9,070 nt of DNA from Phil1 sp964600045 (GCA_964600045.1 CAZRHS010000055.1:1-9070), one strand, 5' to 3'. Shown: positions 1 through 6,812, numbered from the stretch's first letter. The notes: generated by a model not told the origin, from the letters alone. Numbers and translations are program-made.

Positions 1-1305
1 TTCTATGCTTATCACCCTGCCGTCAAGGTAGGCGAGGGGGCTTGAATCGGCAAAGTGCAGCTCCGTGCGCACGGCGCAGAGCGCGAGCGGCGCGCGGTCG
101 TGATTGCGTTCGCCGTATTTATCGTCCCCTATAAGCGGGTGGCCTATATGCGCCATGTGTGCGCGTATCTGGTGCGTGCGGCCGGTAACAAGCTCTATTT
201 CAAGCTCCGAGCGGGCATCGTTCGCGCTGAGCACGCGGCAGCGGGTTATAATCTCCTTTGCCCCCGCCCTCTCGGAATCGTATATTCTTACTCTTGCGGC
301 ATCCGCGTCCTTTACAAGGTATGCCCTAAGCTCCTTTTGCTTAAACGGAACGCGCCCGTGCACCGTGCAGCGATAAAACTTTTTTATGCTGCGGCTTTCT
401 ATTGCCGCGCTAAGCTCCGCCTCGGCAACCGTGTTCCGGGCGAAAAGTACAAGACCCGTTGTAGCAACGTCCAACCTGTGCACAGGGTACACGCTCGCCC
501 CGAGCGCCTCTTCAAGCCGCGCCTGCACGGAGTCTCCCCCGTCCGCCTCGGCAACGCTCATGCCCGCGGACTTATTCACGCAAAGTATGTTTTCGTCCGC
601 GTAAACTATTCTTACCCCGCGTGTAAGCGCCCTAAGCTCCGTTTCAAACGGCTCCCACGCTCCGCCCTTTGGCGCAAGCGTAAACGTCATCTCATTCTTA
701 AGGGTAGGATGCTCTATTGTGAGCGAATATGCCCACAGCGCAAGCTGCTGCCCGGGTTTGGCGGCGCTGTTGTAGCGCTGATCACCCCAGATTGGGAATC
801 CCGCCCCGGCAAGCTGCGCGCGTATCTGGTGATGCCGCCCGGTAAAAAGGCCAACATCCAAAAGGGTGAGCGAATTCTTTTCACTTAACCTATAATACTC
901 AAGCGCGGCGCTTTTCGCGCCCGGGGTTGACGCGGGGCATATAACGGCGCTTAATGTGCTCTCGTCCTTTTTCATAAAGCACTCCAGCCTTTCATAGGCC
1001 TTTGGCCGCGAGCACACAACGGCGGCGTAGCGCTTCTTTGCCCGGTGGGAGGCGAACTGCTCGGTTAACCTGCCCGCGGCCTTGCTTGTCCGCGCGAAAA
1101 CCATAACCCCGCCTACGGGCCTGTCCAAACGATGCACAAGCCCAAGGAACACGTCCCCGGGCTTGTTATATTTTTGCTTTATATAGGCCTTCACGAGCGC
1201 AAGCATGTCCATATCCCCGGAGGAATCGGCCTGAGCGGGGATATTGACCGGCTTTTCAACCACTATAATATGGTTATCCTCATAAAGAACGTTAAGTTCC
1301 TTCAC
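1..1305 (-). CDS. Tandem RluA-family pseudouridine synthase, two catalytic domains, 3' end outside window
   Basis: Predicted to convert uridine to pseudouridine in structured RNA (rRNA or tRNA). The frame is open for 435 codons from GTG 1305-1303 to the left edge. It holds two RluA domains in series. Domain 1 (about residues 4-215) has catalytic HRLD at 58-61 and GRHHQIRAQ at 156-164. Domain 2 (about 231-435) has HRLD at 276-279 and GRTHQIRAH at 375-383. Neither domain has an S4 domain, and the linker is only about 15 residues. The usual S4-less family length is 200-300 residues, so this is a fusion or duplication; I checked every codon across the junction and found no stop. The start is chosen because AGAGG lies 6 bases upstream of the GTG, which begins one base after the dapF stop and implies co-transcription. 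The two domains differ clearly in sequence, so they may have different RNA targets. Only a few C-terminal residues are likely missing. The family is certain; the target uridines are unknown. Confidence 0.93.
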   Translation of the reverse strand, partial: MKELNVLYEDNHIIVVEKPVNIPAQADSSGDMDMLALVKAYIKQKYNKPGDVFLGLVHRLDRPVGGVMVFARTSKAAGRLTEQFASHRAKKRYAAVVCSRPKAYERLECFMKKDESTLSAVICPASTPGAKSAALEYYRLSEKNSLTLLDVGLFTGRHHQIRAQLAGAGFPIWGDQRYNSAAKPGQQLALWAYSLTIEHPTLKNEMTFTLAPKGGAWEPFETELRALTRGVRIVYADENILCVNKSAGMSVAEADGGDSVQARLEEALGASVYPVHRLDVATTGLVLFARNTVAEAELSAAIESRSIKKFYRCTVHGRVPFKQKELRAYLVKDADAARVRIYDSERAGAKEIITRCRVLSANDARSELEIELVTGRTHQIRAHMAHIGHPLIGDDKYGERNHDRAPLALCAVRTELHFADSSPLAYLDGRVISIE

Positions 1306-1306
1306 G

Positions 1307-2143
1307 TTAAACCTCTACGGTGCCCTCAAAAGAAAGCGCGGCGGGACCGGTCATGAACACATGGTCGTTCTGCGCCCACTCTATATGCAGCGAACCAAGC
1401 TCCAGCTGAACCTCTACCTTTTTGCCCGTAAAGCCGGCCATCGCGCAGCACACGGCGGCACTTGAAGAACCGGTGCCGCAGGCAAGAGTGGGGCCGCAGC
1501 CGCGCTCGTATGTGCGAACCTCTATGGTGTGGTCATCAAGCACATGGGTAAAGTTTACGTTTGTCTTCTTGGGGAAAAGGCTGGTCATGGGCTCTATAAC
1601 GGAGCCGTACTTAATAACCTCCTCCGCGGTGGGCAGATGATCCATGAATACTATGGTGTGCGGCACGCCAAGAAGAATGGTGGAGAAAGTGAATTCCTTA
1701 TCCACGGCCGCAAGCTCCTGCAGCTGGCATTCGCCGGTGCCTACAACGGGTATGAACTCCCTGCGCTTTTCGGGAACGCCCATATCAACCTTTGCCGCAA
1801 CGGCCTTGCCGTCTTCAACGGTAAGATCTATTATCATGGGGCCTGCAAGCGTTTCAACGCTCATGCGCTCATGCTTGAAAATGCCCTTGTCGTATACGTA
1901 TTTAGCAAAGCACCTTACGCCGTTTCCGCACATTTCGGCCTCGCTGCCGTCGCTGTTGAATATCTGCATGCGAACATCGCAGCTTTCGCTCTTCCTTACG
2001 AAAACAAGACCGTCCGCGCCGATGCCCGTGCGGCGGTGGCAAAGCTTGCGCGCCATTTCATCAAGGTTTTCGGTATACTTGTTTTCCCTGTCGTCGGTAA
2101 TAACAAAATCGTTGCCCAGTCCGTGCAGTTTTGAAAATTTCAT
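1307..2143 (-). CDS. dapF: Diaminopimelate epimerase DapF
   Basis: Interconverts LL- and meso-diaminopimelate, the last isomerisation before mDAP enters peptidoglycan or is decarboxylated to lysine. It is cofactor-independent and cytoplasmic. The 278-residue protein has the normal family length. The N-terminal KLHGLGNDF (5-13) is the family signature. The two catalytic cysteines of the two-base mechanism are C72 in EMCGNGVRC and C222 in LACGTGSS. The pseudo-symmetric halves meet near the FPKKTNVNF segment (190-198). The start is supported by GGAGG seven bases upstream of the ATG. A promoter lies just upstream (2177-2205), so the gene can be expressed independently of the PBP gene before it. 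The pseudouridine synthase gene follows almost without a gap. Confidence 0.98.
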   Translation of the reverse strand: MKFSKLHGLGNDFVITDDRENKYTENLDEMARKLCHRRTGIGADGLVFVRKSESCDVRMQIFNSDGSEAEMCGNGVRCFAKYVYDKGIFKHERMSVETLAGPMIIDLTVEDGKAVAAKVDMGVPEKRREFIPVVGTGECQLQELAAVDKEFTFSTILLGVPHTIVFMDHLPTAEEVIKYGSVIEPMTSLFPKKTNVNFTHVLDDHTIEVRTYERGCGPTLACGTGSSSAAVCCAMAGFTGKKVEVQLELGSLHIEWAQNDHVFMTGPAALSFEGTVEV

Positions 2144-2176
2144 CTTTGTTCCTCCGCATTTATTTTGCTTACGTAT

Positions 2177-2205
2177 ATTATATATTTTTCGCTTTTCTTT
2201 CGCAA
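2177..2205 (-). promoter_or_regulatory. Sigma-A-type promoter for dapF
   Basis: On the minus strand, TTGCGA (2205-2200) is followed after exactly 17 bases by a perfect TATAAT (2182-2177). Transcription should begin near 2170, giving a leader of about 27 bases to the dapF ATG at 2143 with a GGAGG site inside it. The -35 box lies just past the stop codon of the PBP gene. Confidence 0.75.
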
Positions 2206-2208
2206 TGG

Positions 2209-4362
2209 TTAATCCATGCTCAAAAGCGGGCGCGCTATATCAAACTTAAGGTTGGAATACTTGCTGTCCGCCGGCACTTCAAGCATAACAAGCACAAGCC
2301 TCGCGTCCTCGTCGCTAACTCCCGTGCGGTAGCCCACAAACCAGGCTATTTCACGGCTTTTGCTGCTGCCTATTTCGGCGGTACCGGTTTTTGCCGCAAC
2401 GGTGCAGCCCGTAACCTTAAGGTTTCTGCCGGTGCCGTTTATCTTGGGGTTTGTAACGTCCTCAAGGAACGGGGTTATAACCTCTATGGCGTGCTCCGAT
2501 AAAACGCTTTCCTTCCAGTTTGACTCCGGGTGGGACACGGTGCGCTTATAGCGTATGTCGTCCTCCTCATAAAGCCCCTCAACAACATAGGGCGTAGCTA
2601 TATTGCCGTCGTTTGCGAAGGCGGAGAACATGCAGGCAAGCTGCAGCGGGGTAACCAGTATTTCCGCCTGGCCGTAGCCGCTGTCCGCTATCAGCTTATA
2701 ATCCATAACGGTATCCTCGTTTTTAAGCTGCGGCTCGGCAACGCTTATATCAAAGGGAATGCTTTCGGTAAAGCCGATGTTGGTCATGTACTTTTCAAAA
2801 AGCTCCCAGCCGGTTTTAAGGGCGGCGTTAGCGAAATAAATATTGTCCGAGTGTATAAGCGCCTTTCTCATGTTGAGCGGGCCGCTTATGGGGTAGTTTA
2901 TATGGGTACGCTTTATTGGCGTCCATATCCAGGCGCCGTACTCGGTTGGCGTCCAGTAATCGTCCTCTATCTGGCTTGTGTCAAATTCATAGTTTTCGTC
3001 TATTATGTTGTTGTCCAGTACGCACGCGGCGGTGAACGCCTTCATGGTTGATCCCGGCGGGTAAAGGCCCTGCGTAACGCGGTTTATAAGGGGCTTTGCG
3101 GAATCGTTCAAAAGTTCTGAATAGTCGGCTGATGATATGCCGCGCGTGAAAAGATTAAGGTCATAGCTCGGGTATGAATACATGGCCTGTATGGCGCCCG
3201 TTTTGGGGTTCATAACAACAACCGCGCCCGCCGTGCTGTCGCCGAAAAGCGCAAGCTCCATAACCTCCTGCACCCTGCGCTGAAGGTCCATATCTATTGT
3301 AAGCTCTATGTCGTAGCCGTCCTGCGCCTCCACCTTATAAAGGGTTTTGCGGTTTGTGCCCTCGGACGTGCAAATATAAACAAGCTCGCCGTCCTTGCCC
3401 CTAAGCTCGGTTTCATACTGCTGCTCAAGGCCCAGCCTGCCAACGCGGCTGTCCGCCGTATAAAGCCCGTCCTTCTCGGTGCGGCCCTCGTTCAGCCTTT
3501 CAAGCTCCTCGTTAAGTTTTTCCTCTGTTTCGCTCGGTATCGCGCCAACGTAGCCTATAAGATGGGCAAGTATATCCCCGTCCGGATACTCGCGCACGGT
3601 AAGGTAGTTTCCCTCGTCTATGCCAATGCCGGTTATCTGAAGAAGCTGCTCGCGCACGGAGTCCGTAAGCTCGTCGCTGTAATACTGCTTTATTATGGCA
3701 ATGTTGTTATACGCCTTTTCAAGCTTTTTGGTAATGGCCGCCTCGGTCATATTAAGAAGGCGGGACGTTTGCTGAAGGAAAAGGCTCATGTCCTCTATTT
3801 TTGATGTGTCCGCGTATACGCTAAGTCCGCCCGCGGTTTGGGCAAGCGTTTCGCCGCCCGCGAGTATTTCCCCGCGCGTTGCGCTCAATCTGGCTATTCT
3901 TATGGTGTCTCCCCATTCCATTTCGGGGAATATCATAGCGGGGCTCCACTCAACCTTCCATTCGCCGCCCTCGTTTACGGCGGTAGCGGTAAAGTCGTTT
4001 GTAACGTTGCCTATATAGTCGCTGTAATATGTCGCGGTATAGGTTGCGCTGTATAATAAGTCCCCGCCTTCGGAAACAAAGTTTGTGTATTCAATGGCGG
4101 TTATCTCAAGCGCGCTTATGATGGAGGTGTATTTATCCACAAACTGCTTTTCGGTAACGCGGTTTGATTTTTCCGTGTCCGTATCGTTGCGGCTTGATGA
4201 GGCAAGAAGAGTATAAGCGGAAGCGTATTCGCCGGACGCTATGTATTCCAAAAATTCCTCTATGGCCTTTCCCCCCGCTCTTTGCTCGCTAACCACCTGA
4301 TCGCAGGCGGTAACGCCGATAAGCGTAATCAGCGTAAGTATCATGGCCAGTACTCTTTTCAT
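2209..4362 (-). CDS. Class B penicillin-binding lipoprotein, MecA/PbpC-like transpeptidase
   Basis: A D,D-transpeptidase that cross-links peptidoglycan outside the membrane. The 717 residues begin with a signal peptide ending in the lipobox VTAC (C20), so the mature protein is probably lipid-anchored. An NTF2-like MecA_N domain follows (about 28-145), then a PBP dimerisation domain (about 155-320, with RGEI at 163-166 and GLEQQYE at 311-317), then the transpeptidase domain (about 375-712). All active-site motifs are present: S438-T-M-K441 (nucleophile S438), S505-D-N507 and K658-T-G660. There is no glycosyltransferase domain, so it is class B. The order matches B. subtilis PbpC (PBP3) and S. 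aureus PBP2a. Low beta-lactam affinity cannot be judged from the sequence. GGAGG seven bases before the ATG supports the start. It has its own promoter, divergent from that of the YabE-like gene. Confidence 0.96.
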   Translation of the reverse strand: MKRVLAMILTLITLIGVTACDQVVSEQRAGGKAIEEFLEYIASGEYASAYTLLASSSRNDTDTEKSNRVTEKQFVDKYTSIISALEITAIEYTNFVSEGGDLLYSATYTATYYSDYIGNVTNDFTATAVNEGGEWKVEWSPAMIFPEMEWGDTIRIARLSATRGEILAGGETLAQTAGGLSVYADTSKIEDMSLFLQQTSRLLNMTEAAITKKLEKAYNNIAIIKQYYSDELTDSVREQLLQITGIGIDEGNYLTVREYPDGDILAHLIGYVGAIPSETEEKLNEELERLNEGRTEKDGLYTADSRVGRLGLEQQYETELRGKDGELVYICTSEGTNRKTLYKVEAQDGYDIELTIDMDLQRRVQEVMELALFGDSTAGAVVVMNPKTGAIQAMYSYPSYDLNLFTRGISSADYSELLNDSAKPLINRVTQGLYPPGSTMKAFTAACVLDNNIIDENYEFDTSQIEDDYWTPTEYGAWIWTPIKRTHINYPISGPLNMRKALIHSDNIYFANAALKTGWELFEKYMTNIGFTESIPFDISVAEPQLKNEDTVMDYKLIADSGYGQAEILVTPLQLACMFSAFANDGNIATPYVVEGLYEEDDIRYKRTVSHPESNWKESVLSEHAIEVITPFLEDVTNPKINGTGRNLKVTGCTVAAKTGTAEIGSSKSREIAWFVGYRTGVSDEDARLVLVMLEVPADSKYSNLKFDIARPLLSMD

Positions 4363-4394
4363 GCCTTGTCCTCCGAAAAACCCGTATATGTGTT

Positions 4395-4423
4395 ATTATA
4401 CATTGCCCGCGCGCCGCTGTAAA
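4395..4423 (-). promoter_or_regulatory. Sigma-A-type promoter for the PBP gene
   Basis: On the minus strand, TTTACA (4423-4418) is followed after 17 bases by a perfect TATAAT (4400-4395). The expected start of transcription is near 4388, about 26 bases before the ATG at 4362. It faces away from the promoter at 4460-4489, with only 36 bases between the two -35 boxes. Confidence 0.8.
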
Positions 4424-4443
4424 CGAGCCTATCCACGCGCGGC

Positions 4444-4483
4444 GTCACAATTCGTTTATTTGACACAATTGCCCGAATCGGGC
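4444..4483. promoter_or_regulatory. Candidate operator sites in the divergent control region
   Basis: Two elements sit in the rightward promoter. One is a direct repeat, G(T/A)CACAATT, at 4444-4452 and 4462-4470 (18 bases apart); the second copy overlaps the -35 box. The other is a perfect 13-base palindrome, GCCCGAATCGGGC (4471-4483), which fills the -35/-10 spacer and abuts the -10 box. Both positions suit repressor or activator sites, but no regulator gene is visible in the window. Confidence 0.4.
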
Positions 4484-4489
4484 TATAAT
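4460..4489 (+). promoter_or_regulatory. Sigma-A-type promoter for the YabE-like gene and rsmA
   Basis: A perfect TTGACA (4460-4465) and a perfect TATAAT (4484-4489) are separated by 18 bases. Transcription should start near 4496, which leaves almost no leader before the coding region and bears directly on the choice of start codon for the next gene. Confidence 0.85.
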
Positions 4490-4507
4490 ATGCCCATGGA
4501 GCGAATA

Positions 4508-5818
4508 TTGCAGATATTTCTGAATATGAAGAACACGTTCAAAGCAATCCCCTCTCGCGTCGGGGCGCGTTTTGCAGCCCTGAAAACGAATATAAAGGAC
4601 AAGTTCTCCCGTGTAAAAGAGCGCTGCGCCGCCGTTAAAGCAAGCGCAGAGGACAAAGCCAAGGCTGCTTCCTCTTCCGCAGGGGAGCGTTTTGCTGCCG
4701 CTAAAACGAATGTATCGAACTCGTTTAAGGCAATCCCCGGCCGCGTAGAGGCGCATTTTGCCAACCTTAAATGGTATTTTTACCTTATTGACGCGGCGGT
4801 TATACTGCTTATTGCGGCGGCGGGCATGTTTTTCTATACTTCGCTTAAGGCGCCCGACCCGCGCATTACGCTAAGCGTTACGGCGGACGGAATTACGACG
4901 AGCTACACCGTGAACCTCCCCGAGGAGGGCATAACGGTTTCTCAATTCCTAAAAAATCAGAACGTGCGCCTTGATAGTGAAGACGAGCTTAGCCAGGACA
5001 AAACCGCCCTTATAGAGGACGGCATGAACATAGCCGTAACAAGGAGCTTTCCCGTTGCCGTGCGCTCGCAGGGCGAGGTTAGCCTTATAACCGTAACGGG
5101 CGGAACCGTGGGAGACGCGCTGAGGGCGAGCGGAGTTAACTTTGACGCGGAGGATGAGCTGAACTACCTTTCGTTTGAGGACCTTGAGCCCGGCATGAAA
5201 ATAGTGCATACGGACGTTGTAACCGAGTACACCACCGCAAAGCGGGCCATAACCCACAAGGAAAAGGTTGTTTACGACGAGGATGTTTACAACGATACGG
5301 ACCCCGTTATAATTCAGCACGGCGAGGACGGATCAAAGAACGTTACCCAAAGGGTTATAATAAAGGACGGGGTTGAGGTTTCGCGCGAAATAGTGAACCA
5401 GATTATAATTACCCCCGCCACCGACGAAATAATCAAAAAGGGCAGCAAGATACACTACCAGACCAAACTGACCGGCGAATACCGAATTTATAAAAAAGCG
5501 CCTACCGCGGGCAAAGACGGCTGGGTTGAGATGAAGGTTGACTACATTACGGCGTACTGCACCGGCACAAGAACATCAACCGGCAAGCGGCCCAAGCTCG
5601 GCACAATAGCCGTTAACACATACTATATACCCTACGGCACGGAAATATACATTCCGGGCTACGGCTACGGCACGGCGCAGGACACGGGCGCATTCAGAAA
5701 ATACACCCGCTCGGACGGATCGCCCGTGAACCAGCTTGACTTGTGGATGAATACGGAAAAGGAATGCAGCCGCTGGGGGCGCAAGCGCAACGTGACTGTT
5801 TTGGTAAAACTGGGATGA
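4508..5818 (+). CDS. Membrane-anchored YabE-like wall protein (DUF348-G5-3D)
   Basis: A predicted peptidoglycan-binding or -cleaving protein outside the membrane. Counting from TTG 4508 (436 residues): a basic, repetitive, helical N-terminal region (about 9-88); one transmembrane helix (89-113); two DUF348 domains (about 120-235); a G5 domain (about 237-315); and a C-terminal 3D domain (about 342-435), the fold shared with MltA-type lytic transglycosylases. In the 3D domain QDTG (D392) and LDLW (D411) keep their aspartates, but the usual AVDP is AVNT (N370), so one of the three signature Asp residues is replaced. The start is uncertain. TTG 4508 has GGAG six bases upstream. ATG 4496 would be leaderless given the promoter. 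ATG 4526 has no Shine-Dalgarno site. An ATG at 4343 is excluded because it lies upstream of the promoter and inside the PBP gene. B. subtilis yabE also lies just upstream of ksgA, but there rnmV sits between them. Confidence 0.9.
   Translation: MQIFLNMKNTFKAIPSRVGARFAALKTNIKDKFSRVKERCAAVKASAEDKAKAASSSAGERFAAAKTNVSNSFKAIPGRVEAHFANLKWYFYLIDAAVILLIAAAGMFFYTSLKAPDPRITLSVTADGITTSYTVNLPEEGITVSQFLKNQNVRLDSEDELSQDKTALIEDGMNIAVTRSFPVAVRSQGEVSLITVTGGTVGDALRASGVNFDAEDELNYLSFEDLEPGMKIVHTDVVTEYTTAKRAITHKEKVVYDEDVYNDTDPVIIQHGEDGSKNVTQRVIIKDGVEVSREIVNQIIITPATDEIIKKGSKIHYQTKLTGEYRIYKKAPTAGKDGWVEMKVDYITAYCTGTRTSTGKRPKLGTIAVNTYYIPYGTEIYIPGYGYGTAQDTGAFRKYTRSDGSPVNQLDLWMNTEKECSRWGRKRNVTVLVKLG
4532..4771 (+). repeat. 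Four degenerate ~20-residue repeats in the N-terminal cytoplasmic region
   Basis: Within the YabE-like protein, four units of about 18-22 residues precede the membrane helix. Units 1 and 4 share FKAIP(S/G)RV and then (R/H)FA(A/N)LK. Units 1 and 3 share RFAA(L/A)KTN. Unit 2 keeps FSRVKERCAAVK. All are Ala-, Lys- and Arg-rich and amphipathic in pattern. The similarity extends to the DNA, where units 1 and 4 share most bases of the FKAIP stretch. They probably arose by internal duplication. Confidence 0.75.
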
Positions 5819-6651
5819 ACGCGGCGGATATAAAAGCAAGGCTTGAAAAGCTTAATATGCGCGCCAACGCGGCGCTTGGGCAGAACTTTCTTTGCGACGA
5901 CGAAACGGCGGACAAAATAGCCCGCGCGGCGGCGGACGATGGCAGAGTGCAGGTGCTTGAAATAGGCCCCGGGCTCGGCGCGCTTACGGAAAAGCTGCTG
6001 CTTTACGCCAATCGTGTTACGGCCGTTGAAATAGACAGCGGCATGGTAAGGGCGCTTAATGAGGAATTCTCCGCCCAAATCGAGAGCGGCTGTCTTACAA
6101 TCGTCCATTCGGACATACTCAAATTCGATTTTGATTCGTTAGACGGGCAGTTCATAGCCGCGGGCAATCTGCCGTACTATATAACAACGCCCATTGTGCT
6201 AAGCCTTCTTCGCCGCGCGAAAAGAATACCCCGCATGGTGCTTATGGTTCAAAAGGAGGCCGCGCGCCGCTTTTTTGCCCGCCCTAAGGACAGCGTGTAC
6301 GGCCCGCTTGCCATAACCGCGCAGCTTTTTTATGATTGCGAAACGCTTTCTTCGCTTACCCCCGCAAGCTACTATCCGCAGCCGGAGGTTGATTCAGAGG
6401 TTGTTTTGCTGAAAAGGAATATAGACGCGCCGGACATTGACCCGGCCCTTTTCTGCAGATTTCTTGAAAACATATTCGCCATGCGAAGAAAAACCGTTTA
6501 TAACAACCTTAAATCGATTATGCCGAGCGCCGATGCCGCAAACGCCAGTCTTGAGCGCGCGGGCATTGCCCCGTCCGCACGGGCGGAGGCACTAAGCATA
6601 GATGAGCTTGTAAGGCTTTATACGGAATATGCCCCCGAAGCGGGCTCTTAA
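5815..6651 (+). CDS. rsmA: 16S rRNA (adenine1518/1519-N6,N6)-dimethyltransferase RsmA/KsgA
   Basis: Uses SAM to dimethylate two adjacent adenines in the 3'-terminal hairpin of 16S rRNA late in small-subunit assembly; its loss gives kasugamycin resistance in other bacteria. The 278-residue protein has the normal length. Visible motifs are the N-terminal LGQNFL (21-26), SAM-binding EIGPGLG (49-55), acidic VEID (71-74), HSD (98-100), the catalytic NLPYY (118-122), and FAMRRKTVYNNL in the C-terminal helical domain. The ATG at 5815 is chosen over an in-frame ATG at 5743 because the protein then begins at the usual distance from LGQNFL and the start overlaps the previous stop as ATGA. No strong Shine-Dalgarno site precedes it, which suggests translational coupling to the YabE-like gene. 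A terminator follows at 6714. Confidence 0.97.
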   Translation: MNAADIKARLEKLNMRANAALGQNFLCDDETADKIARAAADDGRVQVLEIGPGLGALTEKLLLYANRVTAVEIDSGMVRALNEEFSAQIESGCLTIVHSDILKFDFDSLDGQFIAAGNLPYYITTPIVLSLLRRAKRIPRMVLMVQKEAARRFFARPKDSVYGPLAITAQLFYDCETLSSLTPASYYPQPEVDSEVVLLKRNIDAPDIDPALFCRFLENIFAMRRKTVYNNLKSIMPSADAANASLERAGIAPSARAEALSIDELVRLYTEYAPEAGS

Positions 6652-6683
6652 CTCGTTCTTAATATTTTCCATGATTTATATAA

Positions 6684-6700
6684 AATTCAAATTTTGAATT
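6684..6700. repeat. 17-bp AT-rich palindrome
   Basis: AATTCAAA and TTTGAATT are perfect inverted arms around a single T, 33 bases after the rsmA stop and 14 before the terminator. It could be a protein-binding site or part of the 3' untranslated structure of the rsmA message. No function can be assigned. Confidence 0.55.
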
Positions 6701-6713
6701 CTTGTCACATATT

Positions 6714-6737
6714 AGCCCTGTTGAAGGGCTTTTTTTT
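6714..6737 (+). terminator. Rho-independent terminator after rsmA
   Basis: A perfect 6-bp stem, AGCCCT/AGGGCT, with the 5-base loop GTTGA is followed directly by a run of eight T. It ends the YabE-like/rsmA transcript and separates it from the next operon. Confidence 0.92.
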
Positions 6738-6748
6738 ATTCATAAATG

Positions 6749-6757
6749 TGATATGCT
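6749..6757 (+). promoter_or_regulatory. Possible extended -10 promoter of the three-gene cassette
   Basis: TGATATGCT matches an extended -10 element (TGn followed by a -10 hexamer, TATGCT). The -35 position falls in the T-run of the preceding terminator and has no good match. Transcription would start near 6764. It is the best candidate in the gap, but clearly weaker than the other promoters here. Confidence 0.4.
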
Positions 6758-6766
6758 AAACATCGT

Positions 6767-6781
6767 ACCGGCACAGCCGGT
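6767..6781 (+). other. Leader hairpin upstream of the cassette
   Basis: ACCGGC and GCCGGT form a perfect 6-bp stem around the 3-base loop ACA, just after the predicted transcription start and before the ribosome binding site. There is no T-run, so it is not a terminator. It could stabilise the 5' end of the message or serve as an operator. Confidence 0.5.
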
Positions 6782-6812
6782 CAAAAGGTAAATGAGAGGT
6801 TAGTTTCGGCAA

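Noticed and set aside
55..888. Long plus-strand open frame of 277 codons
   Set aside because: It is antisense to the two-domain pseudouridine synthase, whose minus-strand frame has clear catalytic motifs. The plus product shows no recognisable domain and is Arg-rich, as expected for a shadow.
1529..2249. Two overlapping plus-strand frames of 201 codons each
   Set aside because: Both lie antisense to dapF and neither shows a domain or a ribosome binding site.
4343..4507. Upstream ATG extension of the YabE-like gene
   Set aside because: It would start inside the PBP gene and upstream of the -35/-10 boxes at 4460-4489, so the transcript would not contain it.
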